Under the pieces are notes generated by a model that was not told where the DNA came from, did no database searches, and saw only the letters and a list, made by a program, of their open reading frames with translations. Positions 43,590 through 53,468 of a stretch of 64,000 nt of DNA are shown piece by piece. The translations under genes and the position numbers were made by a program. Positions within the stretch are counted from its first letter, which is position 1. Each line of letters starts with the position of its first letter. Source of the stretch: an uncultured Bifidobacterium sp. (GTDB lineage: Bacteria > Actinomycetota > Actinomycetes > Actinomycetales > Bifidobacteriaceae); contig NZ_CAUEQY010000004.1 of assembly GCF_959020145.1 (NCBI RefSeq), forward strand, positions 1 through 64,000, written 5' to 3'.

Positions 43590-44552
43590 TTAAAAACCGA
43601 ACTGGGCGGCGGTTTCCTTCAGCGTCTCCGCGGAGCGCTTCAGGGCCGCGAGCTCACGGTCGGACACCGGGGTGTTGATGGCGGTATTGACGCCGGAACG
43701 GTTGAGCAGGGTCGGCACGGACATGCACACGTCGGAGATGCCGTGGAAGTCGTGCAGCATGGAGCTGACTGGCAGGATGCGGTTGGAGTCGCGCATGACG
43801 GCTTCGATGATGTCCACGCCGGACATGCCGATGGCGTAGTTGGTAGCGCCCTTGCCGTTGATGATCTTGTAGGCGGCGTTCTTGACTTCCTGGTGGATCT
43901 GCTCACGCACTTCGGCGTCCAGCGGATCGTGGCCCGGCAGCGGGGTCCAGTCGCACATCGGGACGCCGCCGATGGTGGCGGAGGCCCACAGCGGGACTTC
44001 GGAATCACCGTGTTCGCCGGCGATGTAGGCGTGCACGTTCTTGACGTTGACGCCGGTCTGCTGCGCGATCAGGAAGCGCAGACGGGCGGAGTCGAGGTTG
44101 GTGCCGGAGCCGAAGACCTGGTTGGCCGGCAGGCCGGAGATCTTCTGGGCCACGTGGGTGGCGATGTCGACCGGGTTGGTGATGAGCATGTAGATGGCGT
44201 TCGGAGCGACCTTCACGAGGCCCGGAATGATGGCCTTGAGGATGTTGATGGTGGCACCGACCAGCTCGAGGCGGGACTGGCCCGGCTTCTGGCGCGGGCC
44301 TGCGGTGATGACGATCATGTCGGCGTCACGGCAGATCTCCGGATCGTCGGAGCCATCGATGGTCACGGTCGGATAGAAGCTGGAGCCGTGCTGCATGTCG
44401 AGCACTTCGGCCTCGACGCGTTCCTTGGCGATGTCTTCGAGCACGATCTCACGTGCGACGCCACGCTGAGCAGCAGCGAAAGCGAGAGTGGAGCCGACTG
44501 CGCCGGCACCGATGATAGCGAGCTTTGTGGGCTTGATTGGTGAATCCACCAT
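43590..44552 (-). CDS. ldh: L-lactate dehydrogenase
   Basis: Reduces pyruvate to L-lactate and regenerates NAD+, a main fermentative end step in bifidobacteria, where the enzyme is activated by fructose 1,6-bisphosphate. The 320-residue protein has the Rossmann motif GAGAVGSTLAFAAAQ, the substrate-loop arginine in GPRQKPGQSR, TNPVDIATHV, and the catalytic His in AGEHGDSEVP. It is monocistronic. An almost ideal lac-type operator lies 150 bases upstream. Confidence 0.96.
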   Translation of the reverse strand: MVDSPIKPTKLAIIGAGAVGSTLAFAAAQRGVAREIVLEDIAKERVEAEVLDMQHGSSFYPTVTIDGSDDPEICRDADMIVITAGPRQKPGQSRLELVGATINILKAIIPGLVKVAPNAIYMLITNPVDIATHVAQKISGLPANQVFGSGTNLDSARLRFLIAQQTGVNVKNVHAYIAGEHGDSEVPLWASATIGGVPMCDWTPLPGHDPLDAEVREQIHQEVKNAAYKIINGKGATNYAIGMSGVDIIEAVMRDSNRILPVSSMLHDFHGISDVCMSVPTLLNRSGVNTAINTPVSDRELAALKRSAETLKETAAQFGF

Positions 44553-44704
44553 GTGCTTTACCTCTCTTTGAGCAAGAAGAACGTCCCGCGTTGTGGCAGG
44601 GTATTTTCTTTCGATTTCAACCCTACTTTATCCATACAGCATGACGTTTCGCCGTGAATCCGCATGATTTGCAACCACTGAAAAGTGATTTTCGTCACAG
44701 CTTT

Positions 44705-44718
44705 TGTGAGCGCTCACA
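44705..44718. promoter_or_regulatory. Lac-type palindromic operator upstream of ldh
   Basis: TGTGAGCGCTCACA is a perfect 14-base palindrome identical to the core of the symmetric lac operator. It lies in the 261-base region between hflX (transcribed toward lower coordinates, ending at 44814) and ldh. A LacI-family regulator of central carbon metabolism, such as the bifidobacterial AraQ, is a plausible binder. Confidence 0.75.
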
Positions 44719-44813
44719 TACACTGCGCCCGTTGAAATGCAGCTGTTGCAATCCGTTGCAGCGTTTGCACGGCCGCTCCGGTAAACGTCATCGGGAACGG
44801 CTTGCGCGGAAGC

Positions 44814-46310
44814 TCAGTCGATGGCCTGCTCCACGATCTGCGCGGCCAGCTGGTCGTCGACCTCCGCTTCGAGCATCATGCCGTCGTCGCGGTATTCGAC
44901 GTTGATCACCTTGCCGTATTCGCGCACGCGGGACATGAGCGAGCCGGCTGTGTACGGCAGCAGCGCCTCGACGTGCACGTTCGGCGTGGGCAGCATCGAT
45001 TCCACGTGCTCGCGCAGTGCGTCGACGCCCTCCCCTGAAAACGCGGAGACGATGTGCGCTTCCGGCATCAGCGCCTCGATACGTTCGCGTGCGGCCTCGT
45101 CCATACGGTCGGCTTTGTTGAACGCCACGATCGTGGGGATCGTCTCGACGCCGTCGATGTCGGACAGCACGTCGTTGACGGCGTCGATCTGGGAGAACGG
45201 GTCGGGATGCGAGCCGTCGACCACGTGCACGATCAGGTCGGCGTCGGCGACTTCCTCCAACGTGGATTTGAACGCTTCGATGAGCTGCGTTGGCAGGCGG
45301 CGCACGAAACCGACGGTGTCCACATACGCGTACAGTCGCCCGTCCTTGGCTTTCGCACGGCGTACGGCGGTATCCAAAGTGGCGAACAGCGCATTCTCCA
45401 CCAGTTCCGCGGAACCGGTCAGCCGGTTGGTCAACGACGATTTGCCGGCGTTCGTATAGCCGACCACGGCGACGGTCGGCAGGCCGAAGCGACGGCGCGC
45501 GCCACGTTTGACGTCACGCGCGGGCGCCATCTGTGCGATCTGCCGGCGTAGTTTGGCGATTCTGCTGCGGATCACGCGACGGTCCATTTCGATTTTCGTC
45601 TCACCCGGACCACGCGAGCCGATGCCCGCGTCGCCTGCCGCGCGGCCGCCCGCCTGACGCGACAGCGACCCGCCCCAGCCGCGCAGTCGCGGCAGCATGT
45701 ATTCGAGCTGTGCCAGCTCCACCTGCGCCTTGCCTTCGCGCGAAGTCGCATGCTGTGCGAAGATGTCGAGGATGACGGCGGTGCGGTCGACCACCTTCAC
45801 TTTGGTGGCGTCTTCCAATGCGCGTCGTTGGCTCGGCGGCAGATCATCGTCGACGACGATGGTGTCCGCCTCGTCCTGCGCCACGATGCCGGCCAGTTCA
45901 CGCGCCTTGCCGGAACCCACGTATGTGGCCGCGTCCGGCTTGATGCGGTGCTGCAGCAGGCCGTCGCACACCACGGCGCCCGCGGTTTCGGCGAGCGCGG
46001 CGAGTTCTCGGAGCGATTCCTCGGCCGCGGCCTGCGTGGTCTCGCGGCTGGACCATACGCCTACGAGCACGACGCGTTCGAGCCTGACTTTACGGTATTC
46101 GACTTCGGTGACGTCCTGGATCTCGCCCAGACCCGCCACATGCTTCAATGCGTTGCGGGATTCGCGTTCCTGCCACTGTTCGTCGTGGGTTTCGCGAAGG
46201 TGTTCCCCGCCGTCGGTATCAAGCAGCACGTCGGATTGGTCGGCGAGCACTCCCCCGACGTCGCCTGCGGTCATGCTCTGCTCGATATCGTTCTCTTGGC
46301 TCAATGGCAC
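44814..46310 (-). CDS. hflX: GTPase HflX
   Basis: A ribosome-associated GTPase that splits stalled ribosomes under stress. The 498-residue protein has the HflX N-terminal domain (DTIVVDDDLPPSQRR) and a glycine-rich linker (RLRGWGGSLSRQAGG). The G domain has G1 GYTNAGKSSLTNRL, G3 DTVGFVRRLP and G4 FNKADRMD. The GTG at 46310 is almost on top of its ribosome site. A TTG two codons later has better spacing from GAGAGG, so the start is uncertain by two residues. Confidence 0.95.
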   Translation of the reverse strand: MPLSQENDIEQSMTAGDVGGVLADQSDVLLDTDGGEHLRETHDEQWQERESRNALKHVAGLGEIQDVTEVEYRKVRLERVVLVGVWSSRETTQAAAEESLRELAALAETAGAVVCDGLLQHRIKPDAATYVGSGKARELAGIVAQDEADTIVVDDDLPPSQRRALEDATKVKVVDRTAVILDIFAQHATSREGKAQVELAQLEYMLPRLRGWGGSLSRQAGGRAAGDAGIGSRGPGETKIEMDRRVIRSRIAKLRRQIAQMAPARDVKRGARRRFGLPTVAVVGYTNAGKSSLTNRLTGSAELVENALFATLDTAVRRAKAKDGRLYAYVDTVGFVRRLPTQLIEAFKSTLEEVADADLIVHVVDGSHPDPFSQIDAVNDVLSDIDGVETIPTIVAFNKADRMDEAARERIEALMPEAHIVSAFSGEGVDALREHVESMLPTPNVHVEALLPYTAGSLMSRVREYGKVINVEYRDDGMMLEAEVDDQLAAQIVEQAID

Positions 46311-46436
46311 CTCTCACGGTTGAACTATGGTGTCTTTATTATCATCATTGTCTAGAGACATGGGCATCACCGTTTTCGCCACGTGGACGCGATTACCGCG
46401 CGGATGCCGGAGGACGAACGTTTGCAAGGAGAGAGC

Positions 46437-47048
46437 ATGGCACAGGCCGAGCAGTATTTCGCGGCGGAACCGCAGTCGAAGGACGTGCGCAGGAAGCTGC
46501 ATGTCACGTTGCGTGGCAATGAGGCGGATGTGGAAGTGTCGAACGGCGTGTTTTCCGGCAATCGTGTGGATTTGGGCACGTCGGTGCTGCTTCGCCAGGC
46601 GCCGGAACCGCCGGAGGAGGGCACGTTCCTTGATCTGGGCTGCGGTTGGGGTCCGATCGCGCTGACGTTGGGTTTCGAATCGCCCAAGGCCGATATCTGG
46701 GCGTTGGATGTGAACGAACGCGCGCTTGAGCTCACGCGCCGCAACGCCGAGTTGAACGGCATGGGCAATATCCATGCCGTCACCGCCGAGCAGGTTCCGG
46801 CCGTTCTCATGTTCGATCTGATCTGGTCGAATCCGCCGATCCGCGTCGGCAAGGAGGCTCTGCACGAGCTGCTGATGACGTGGCTGCCGCGGCTTAACGC
46901 GGGCGGTGCCGCCTATCTGGTGGTGCAGAGGAATCTGGGTTCCGATTCGCTGATTCCGTGGCTCGCCACGCAGTTGGGCGACGGGTTTGAAGTGGGCAAG
47001 TACGCGAGTTCGAAGGGCTTCCGCGTCATCGAGGTTGTGAAGGCATGA
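46437..47048 (+). CDS. RsmC-like class I SAM methyltransferase
   Basis: A 203-residue N2-guanine-type RNA methyltransferase with only the catalytic domain of RsmC (C-terminal half of the E. coli enzyme). The SAM loop is FLDLGCGWGPIALTLG, and the catalytic motif is SNPPIRVGK. The ATG at 46437 follows AAGGAGAG; the longer frame is rejected. Its stop overlaps the hrpA start (ATGA), linking it to an RNA helicase. The target, probably 16S rRNA m2G, is inferred. Confidence 0.87.
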   Translation: MAQAEQYFAAEPQSKDVRRKLHVTLRGNEADVEVSNGVFSGNRVDLGTSVLLRQAPEPPEEGTFLDLGCGWGPIALTLGFESPKADIWALDVNERALELTRRNAELNGMGNIHAVTAEQVPAVLMFDLIWSNPPIRVGKEALHELLMTWLPRLNAGGAAYLVVQRNLGSDSLIPWLATQLGDGFEVGKYASSKGFRVIEVVKA

Positions 47049-50000
47049 AATTCGAATATCCTTCCGAACTGCCGGTTTCCGCGGCTCGCAGCGACATCGC
47101 CGAAGCCGTCAGGTCAAGCCAGGTGGTGATCGTCTCCGGCCAGACGGGCTCCGGCAAAACCACGCAGCTGCCGAAGATTCTGCTGGAACTGGGCCGTGGA
47201 TCGCACGGCAGGCAGATCGTGCACACGCAGCCGCGCAGGCTTGCCGCACGTACCGTCGCCGAACGAATCGCCAGCGAAATGGGCGTGACGTTGGGTGAGG
47301 AAGTCGGCTATCAGGTGCGGTTCACGGACGAAAGCTCGCCGAAGACGCGCCTGCGCGTGGTGACGGACGGTATTCTGCTGGCACAGATCCAACGCGATCC
47401 GAAGCTCATGCAGTACGACACGATCATCATCGACGAGGCGCATGAGCGCAGTCTGAACATCGATTTCCTGCTCGGCTATCTGACGGCGCTGCTGCCCAAG
47501 CGGCGCGACCTGAAGCTCGTCATCACGTCCGCGACAATCGATTCGGTGAAGTTCCAGGAGCATTTCGAACACGCGCTGCACACGAAGGTGCCGGTCATCG
47601 AAGTGTCGGGACGCACGTATCCGGTGCAGATCGTGTATGAGCCGTTGGGCACCGCGCCGGCGCTGATGCGTTCCGTGCCGGGTTTCGAAACGGGCGCGAT
47701 GCCCGGCGACGCGGATTACGAGGCGCTGTCGGCCGCGCCGGATGGCAGGGACGGCCGCGATTCGCGCGACACGAACGTGGACATGCCCACCGCGGTGGCG
47801 CGCGCCTGCGCCGAATTGGTGATCCATTCCACGCACGACCGTGGTCCGCGCGACATTCTCGTGTTCGCTTCCGGCGAGCGCGACATCCACGATTTCGAGA
47901 ACGCGCTGCGCCGCCATTACGGTCCGCGCGCGGCGGATATGCGCAGGCCGGATGCGATCGAGATCGTGCCGTTGTTCGCACGGTTGTCTTCGAAGGAACA
48001 GCATAAGGTGTTCGAACCGCATACGCATCAGCGTATTGTGATCGCCACGAATGTCGCCGAAACGTCGCTGACGGTGCCGGGCATCCGATATGTGGTCGAT
48101 CCGGGCACGGCGCGTATCTCCCGCTATTCGAAGACGGCGAAGGTGCAGCGTCTGCCTATCGAGCCGATCAGCCAGGCGAGCGCGAACCAGCGTTCGGGCC
48201 GTTGCGGCCGTATCGCCGACGGCATTGCGATCCGCTTGTATTCGCGTGAGGATTTCGAGACGCGTCCCGAATTCACGGAGCCGGAGATTCTGCGCACGTC
48301 CCTGGGCGCGGTCGTGCTGCACATGCTGTCGGTGGGTGTGGCGCGTACGGCGAAGGATGTGACGGATTTCGGTTTCATCGATCCGCCGGATATGAAGGCC
48401 GTGTCGGATGGTTTCAACGAGCTGACCGAGCTGAAGGCCGTGGCGCGCAAACATGGCGAGGTGGTGTTGACGCATACCGGCCGTCTGCTGGCACGTATTC
48501 CGATCGACGTGCGTTTGGGCCGTATGGTCATCGAAGCCGCGAAGTCGACCACGCCGAACACTCTGGCGGCGGTGCTGGTAGTAGTCGCGTTCCTGAGCCT
48601 GCAGGATCCGCGCGAACGTCCCGACGAGAACCGTGAGGAGGCGGATCGGATCCACAACCGGTATGCGGACCCGACCAGTGATTTCCTGACCGCGTTGAAC
48701 CTGTGGGACCGCGTGTTCCAAGCGGATGGCGAGCCGAGCAATTCCGCGCTGCGCCGCATCTGCAAGACCGAGTACTTGAGTTGGCTGCGCATGCGCCAAT
48801 GGAAGGATTTGGTCGCCCAGCTGCGCGAAATGTGCCAGGAGTTCAAATTCAAGCTTGGCGAGCCGATTCCCGTGTCCCGTCCACCGTTGGAGATCCGCCA
48901 GCTGCCGCTTAACCAGCAGGCAGCGCATTCGCTGTGCTGCTCATGGGACGCGCAGGGCATCCACACGTCCATGCTTTCCGGCCTGCTGTCCATGATGGGC
49001 ATGCAGGTCACGCGCGAGCCGAAGGCATCCGATTTCGCTGGTTTGAAGGGTGCGGCACGCGCTCGTGCGATGAAACGCGCGCAGAAGATGGCGAAGAACG
49101 ACTATCAGGGCGCGCGCGGCACGCATTTCGCCCTGTTCCCCGCCTCCGCCGTAGCCAAATCGACACCGCAATGGGTGATGAGCACCGAACTGGTGGAGAC
49201 AAGCCGACTGTGGGCGCGGTATTCCGCGCAGATTGATCCCGCATGGGCGGAGCCGCTCGCCGGAGCACTCACCCGTACCACGTACGCGGATCCGCACTGG
49301 TCCGGTTCGCGTGGCTCGGCCGTGGCGAGCGCGAAGGTGCTGTTGTACGGCCTGCCGATCGTGCAGGACCGCACCGTGCAATGGGGGCGCATCAACCCGC
49401 TCGAGGCACGCGACTTCCTCATCCGCCAAGGCCTGGTGGAAGGCGACATCCAGCAACGGTTCCCCTACGACGATTTCGTCATGCGGAACCGCGACATCCT
49501 CGAAGACGCGGCCGACGACGCGAGCCGCACCCGCCAGGTGGCGCAGACCGTCGGCGACGAGGACCTGTTCGACTTCTACAACGCCATCATCCCCAACACC
49601 GTCACCAGCGTGGCCGACCTGGCGAAATGGTGGAAGACAAGGCACGACGAACAACCCGACCTGCTGGATTTCGACCCGGACAAGGTGGAACGCCTCGCCG
49701 ACTCCGATTCGGTGTCCTTGGACGACTATCCCGACCATTGGCATACGCTCGGCACCGACGGCTCCCCCATCGACCTAAGGTTGAGCTACATCTACGATCC
49801 GCACGACCCGAACGACGGCGTCACCGTGCACGTGCCGTTGAAGGCGCTGTCGCGGCTGACCCCGGAACAGTTCACATGGAACGTGCCGGGACTGCTGGAC
49901 GAGCTCATCATCGGCATGATCAAATCATTGCCGAAAACCCTGCGCGTACAGTTCGTACCCGCCCCGGACACGGCACGCAGGATCCGCGCCTGGATCGACG

Positions 50001-51154
50001 AACGCTACCCCGACCTTCCCGGCTCCGGAAGCCAGCAAAAACCAAACCTGGCCCCCGAAAACGAGGATGGCGTCGCCACATGGCCCGACCTGCCACACGC
50101 GTTCACCCAAGCGGCCATCAGCATCGTCGGCGCGCAAATCCACCCGGAAGTCCTCACCGGAGAACTATGGAACAAGCTCGCACCATACCTGCGCATGACC
50201 TTCGCCGTGGAACAGCAGCTGCCGCCCAACCGCAAGAACCAGCACGGCAGACGGCACGCGCGAGGCCCCGTCAAAACACTCGGCACCGGCAAATCACTCG
50301 TCGAACTGCAACGCAGATTCGCCGAACAAGCCAAAGCCTCCGCACGCCACATGGTCGAAAAACAAGCCCGAAACGCAGGAGACCAAGGCAAGTTCGTCGA
50401 ACAAGCCAACCTGCTCAACAAAGCGGGAGCGACCACCGAAGCACGCGCCACCATGCTCTGGCAAGGCGCGCTCGACACGCTGCGCCTGCCCGGTGAACGC
50501 ATCTCCTCACGCTGGCTCGGCACGGAAGCGCTCATGCTCGCCTCTGCCCCCTACAAGTCCACGAAGGAGCTCACCGAAGACCTGCAGCTGGCAGCCGTCA
50601 AACGGCTCCTGCCCAACATCGACCAGCTGCCCGACGACGAAGCGCTCGCCGACGCAGTGCTCGATGTGCGCGAAGTGTACGAGGACACCGTGTACGCGGT
50701 GGCGCATGACGTGATCGCCATACTGAAACGGTATGCGGAAGTCGACAAAGCCGTGTCCGGCAAAGCGGACCTGCCACTGCTGAGCGTGCTGCAGTCGATC
50801 CGCGAACACATCGCCACACTCGTATACCCCGGTTTCATCGGCAAGACGCCGCCAGAGGCATTGCCGTCCATCGAACGATACCTGCACGCCGACCTGCTGC
50901 GCCTCACCAAGGCGAAAAACGACAAGAACCGCGACGTGCGATGGGCTTGGGAAGCCAACGAAGCCAAACAACTTGCCGACAAGGCCGTGGCGAAAGCACA
51001 ACGTGAACCAGCCGGCCCACGCCACGAAACACTGATGAAGCAGGCGGAAACCGTACGTTGGATGCTGGAGGAATTCTACGTGTCCCTGTGGGCACAGGAA
51101 CTCGGCACGCCGAAACCGATCAGCCTGCAACGCATCAAAAAGGCGATCGCCTAG
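47045..51154 (+). CDS. hrpA: ATP-dependent RNA helicase HrpA
   Basis: A very large DEAH-box helicase of 1369 residues, close to the usual HrpA length. Motif I is GQTGSGKTTQLPK (about 31-43), motif II IIDEAHERS (about 128), motif III SATID, and motif VI QRSGRCGR. The helicase-associated and OB-fold regions follow, then the long HrpA-specific C-terminal part (DUF3418). HrpA helps resolve collided ribosomes in E. coli. It is coupled by a 4-base overlap to the methyltransferase upstream. Confidence 0.95.
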   Translation: MKFEYPSELPVSAARSDIAEAVRSSQVVIVSGQTGSGKTTQLPKILLELGRGSHGRQIVHTQPRRLAARTVAERIASEMGVTLGEEVGYQVRFTDESSPKTRLRVVTDGILLAQIQRDPKLMQYDTIIIDEAHERSLNIDFLLGYLTALLPKRRDLKLVITSATIDSVKFQEHFEHALHTKVPVIEVSGRTYPVQIVYEPLGTAPALMRSVPGFETGAMPGDADYEALSAAPDGRDGRDSRDTNVDMPTAVARACAELVIHSTHDRGPRDILVFASGERDIHDFENALRRHYGPRAADMRRPDAIEIVPLFARLSSKEQHKVFEPHTHQRIVIATNVAETSLTVPGIRYVVDPGTARISRYSKTAKVQRLPIEPISQASANQRSGRCGRIADGIAIRLYSREDFETRPEFTEPEILRTSLGAVVLHMLSVGVARTAKDVTDFGFIDPPDMKAVSDGFNELTELKAVARKHGEVVLTHTGRLLARIPIDVRLGRMVIEAAKSTTPNTLAAVLVVVAFLSLQDPRERPDENREEADRIHNRYADPTSDFLTALNLWDRVFQADGEPSNSALRRICKTEYLSWLRMRQWKDLVAQLREMCQEFKFKLGEPIPVSRPPLEIRQLPLNQQAAHSLCCSWDAQGIHTSMLSGLLSMMGMQVTREPKASDFAGLKGAARARAMKRAQKMAKNDYQGARGTHFALFPASAVAKSTPQWVMSTELVETSRLWARYSAQIDPAWAEPLAGALTRTTYADPHWSGSRGSAVASAKVLLYGLPIVQDRTVQWGRINPLEARDFLIRQGLVEGDIQQRFPYDDFVMRNRDILEDAADDASRTRQVAQTVGDEDLFDFYNAIIPNTVTSVADLAKWWKTRHDEQPDLLDFDPDKVERLADSDSVSLDDYPDHWHTLGTDGSPIDLRLSYIYDPHDPNDGVTVHVPLKALSRLTPEQFTWNVPGLLDELIIGMIKSLPKTLRVQFVPAPDTARRIRAWIDERYPDLPGSGSQQKPNLAPENEDGVATWPDLPHAFTQAAISIVGAQIHPEVLTGELWNKLAPYLRMTFAVEQQLPPNRKNQHGRRHARGPVKTLGTGKSLVELQRRFAEQAKASARHMVEKQARNAGDQGKFVEQANLLNKAGATTEARATMLWQGALDTLRLPGERISSRWLGTEALMLASAPYKSTKELTEDLQLAAVKRLLPNIDQLPDDEALADAVLDVREVYEDTVYAVAHDVIAILKRYAEVDKAVSGKADLPLLSVLQSIREHIATLVYPGFIGKTPPEALPSIERYLHADLLRLTKAKNDKNRDVRWAWEANEAKQLADKAVAKAQREPAGPRHETLMKQAETVRWMLEEFYVSLWAQELGTPKPISLQRIKKAIA

Positions 51155-51177
51155 CCACCAGCCAAAACCCCAACGGA

Positions 51178-51226
51178 TTGTTCCGTTTCTTCAAACCCGT
51201 CAACGCTTCTTGAAGAAACGGAACAA
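51178..51226. terminator. Bidirectional terminator overlapping the permease 3' end
   Basis: Perfect 17-base arms TTGTTCCGTTTCTTCAA and its complement flank a 15-base loop. The right arm lies inside the last codons of the leftward permease gene, encoding its FRFFKK end; the left arm lies after hrpA. Confidence 0.75.
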
Positions 51227-52276
51227 CTGCGATTCACGAATCAACAACCCCACCAATAGACTCGCCACCATGACACCGGCGAACACAGCCAACGGCGTGC
51301 GCACCGCAGCCGCCAACACCGCCACCCAATCGGACCGGCTCATCCGCACCGCATACGCCAACAACAACGCACACGAAGCAAACGTAGCCAGCCCGGCCCA
51401 AACACCGGTCTCCACACCAATACCCAGCAACTGCGCACCCTTCGACTGCCCCGAATGCAACGCACCCGCATACTCCAACCTACGCCGGCGCACACCAAAC
51501 ACACCAACCAACACGCCAATCGCCAACCCCACCCACGGCATCCACCGCGTCGAACGATTCAGATACGACGCACGCGCGTCATAATGCGCATCAAACCCCT
51601 TATTCACCTGCGTCACACCCGCATTCGACGAGCCGGAACCCGCCACCAACGTGGCATACAGCAGATTTTCCATCTGTCCATCGGCCGGCCACCGCTTGAC
51701 CCAACATTCGTTGAACGTCGAGGCGCTCGCCGACACCGGCACGATGAACGCGTAGGCGAAACGCGTGTCACGCCCATCGTTCGGCCAGTCGAACACACCA
51801 GCCACACGTGTGGTGCCTTCGCGTGTCCGCAATGCGCTGCCCACGGCGAGCCCGAAGTCCTTGGCCACGTCGCGCGGCACCCATACGCCGGACACGTCGG
51901 CCTTGGCATTGCCGGCGATCAGCCGGATCATACCAGGCGTCACGTCATACGATGAGATGTCCTTGCCGGGTGTCGCGAGTGGCACGACCTGTTCGCCGGC
52001 ACGCATCGCACCAGCCAAGGTTCCCGTCATTCCATCGCCGGCGTCGGACAACCGGTCGCATGCGGTGCCATCCACCGTTCCACCGACGATGGCGTTGACG
52101 TCAACGTACGCGTTGATGCGCTGCACGGCCTGCGATTCCAAGTCAATCACGGTCATCGCCTCATATCCGCCCAGCAGCGTTCCGGAGAGCAGCACTGCGA
52201 GGAACATAGCGAACGCGCGGCTCACGCCCGAACCGATGTTGCGCAGCGCTTCGGAAAGCACCGATCCAAGTCTCAT
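51200..52276 (-). CDS. MacB/FtsX-type ABC permease of the secreted-peptide locus
   Basis: A 358-residue membrane protein. It has one N-terminal membrane helix (about 22-42), a large extracellular domain of about 210 residues, and three C-terminal helices, the topology of MacB/FtsX-type permeases. These act with an ATPase as mechanical or export pumps rather than classical importers. It is the last gene of a four-gene operon (lipoprotein, ATPase, adaptor, permease). Such ABC-adaptor sets often accompany Lactococcin-972-like bacteriocins in gram-positives; here it may export, or protect against, the nearby peptide. No sequence motif fixes the substrate. Confidence 0.75.
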   Translation of the reverse strand: MRLGSVLSEALRNIGSGVSRAFAMFLAVLLSGTLLGGYEAMTVIDLESQAVQRINAYVDVNAIVGGTVDGTACDRLSDAGDGMTGTLAGAMRAGEQVVPLATPGKDISSYDVTPGMIRLIAGNAKADVSGVWVPRDVAKDFGLAVGSALRTREGTTRVAGVFDWPNDGRDTRFAYAFIVPVSASASTFNECWVKRWPADGQMENLLYATLVAGSGSSNAGVTQVNKGFDAHYDARASYLNRSTRWMPWVGLAIGVLVGVFGVRRRRLEYAGALHSGQSKGAQLLGIGVETGVWAGLATFASCALLLAYAVRMSRSDWVAVLAAAVRTPLAVFAGVMVASLLVGLLIRESQLFRFFKKR

Positions 52277-52357
52277 ATACGCTCCCTTATTGGCGGTTTC
52301 ATGCGGTTTTCACACTGTTTGGCGAAGCTCAACGGTTTCTTGCGATTCATCCGCCGA

Positions 52358-53446
52358 CTATTTGCAAACCAGCCCGTTGAGCCCGCTGCCGATTTCGACG
52401 TTGGCGATCGCGGACACGTCGGCATCCTGCGTCTGCACCAGACTCACGCCCAGCTCGCTGCCCACAATCGTCACCTTCGCCGGCGTATTAGACGCATTGT
52501 GGGATTTTGGTACGATGCAGCCGCTGCTGCCGTCGATGCCAAACACCGCTCCCGCCGGCACACGCAGCACCTGTAATGGTTCCTTCAATGCCACGGTGGC
52601 ATCGAGACCGGCCTTTTTGGTCTGCATGTCCATGGACTGGAACGTCTCGCTTGCCGACACATTACGCAGGAATTCGGCGTCGGTGATTTCCGTGCTATCG
52701 GCCGGCAATATTCCATTGACGCCATACATGCTTATGGTGCGATCCTGTCCTACCGCCGCGCCGTTTTTCACGGTGAGTTTCGTCAACGCTCCCGGTATTT
52801 TTCCGATTGCCGTACCGCCCGTCACCATGGAACCGGTGGTGGCCGTCCACTCGTCGACCGCGACTGCGTTTTCAGGAATCCACATGGTGTCGGCAAGCGC
52901 AAGCGTGCCGTCGGAGGGGTTGCCGTTGTCGTTCATGAGTTGCCGCCAGCCGTCGGATGTTGCCCACCAGTAGGTGTCGGAACCGGCCACGCTGTTGTAT
53001 CCGAGTCGGCTCAGCTCGTTGTTCAGTGCGAGCACGTCGTCGCCCTTGTCTCCGGTTTTGAGGTCACGGTATAGGGGTGTGGCAGTGTTCAAGGCCACGA
53101 CCACGCGGTCGTTGACTTTGTATGCGCCTTTGCCGGAGGCGAGTCCGTCTGCGGACCAGTCGGCGGTGACGGTGCCGTTGGCGTTGCCGAGAAGATTACG
53201 TTCGGTGGAGATAGTGGGCACAACCGTCACTTGCTGGCTGCCGGAGTATTCCTGCACGCTGGCTGGCGCGGTGGTCGTCTCCCCTGCCGAGCCGAGCAAT
53301 GCCGGCGCGCGATCCGGCAGGAGCAGCGCGCATGCTCCCACGGACACGCAGATGGCGGTTGCCACGGCGAGCAGGCTCCAAGCCCATGCGAGTCGTCCGC
53401 GTCCGGCACCGTTCGTCACGGCTGTGGCGTTATGTTTCTTTCCCAT
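52358..53446 (-). CDS. Membrane-fusion-type adaptor with peptidoglycan-binding domain
   Basis: A 362-residue extracytoplasmic protein with one N-terminal membrane anchor (about 18-40). It then has a region resembling a PG_binding_1 domain (RDLKTGDKGDDVLALNNELS, followed by RLGY; about 125-150) and beta-rich segments like those of HlyD/RND-type adaptors. It would bridge the MacB-type permease to the cell wall. The ATG at 53446 is chosen because the 30-residue leader of the longer frame is basic and not signal-like, whereas MGKKHN begins a normal anchor. It is the third gene of the operon, 82 bases before the permease. Confidence 0.75.
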   Translation of the reverse strand: MGKKHNATAVTNGAGRGRLAWAWSLLAVATAICVSVGACALLLPDRAPALLGSAGETTTAPASVQEYSGSQQVTVVPTISTERNLLGNANGTVTADWSADGLASGKGAYKVNDRVVVALNTATPLYRDLKTGDKGDDVLALNNELSRLGYNSVAGSDTYWWATSDGWRQLMNDNGNPSDGTLALADTMWIPENAVAVDEWTATTGSMVTGGTAIGKIPGALTKLTVKNGAAVGQDRTISMYGVNGILPADSTEITDAEFLRNVSASETFQSMDMQTKKAGLDATVALKEPLQVLRVPAGAVFGIDGSSGCIVPKSHNASNTPAKVTIVGSELGVSLVQTQDADVSAIANVEIGSGLNGLVCK

Positions 53447-53468
53447 GAGTCGATGCCTTTCTATTCGT

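Noticed and set aside
47114..48928. A 604-residue open frame antisense to hrpA
   Set aside because: It mirrors codon bias of the DEAH helicase on the + strand and has no start signal or domain.
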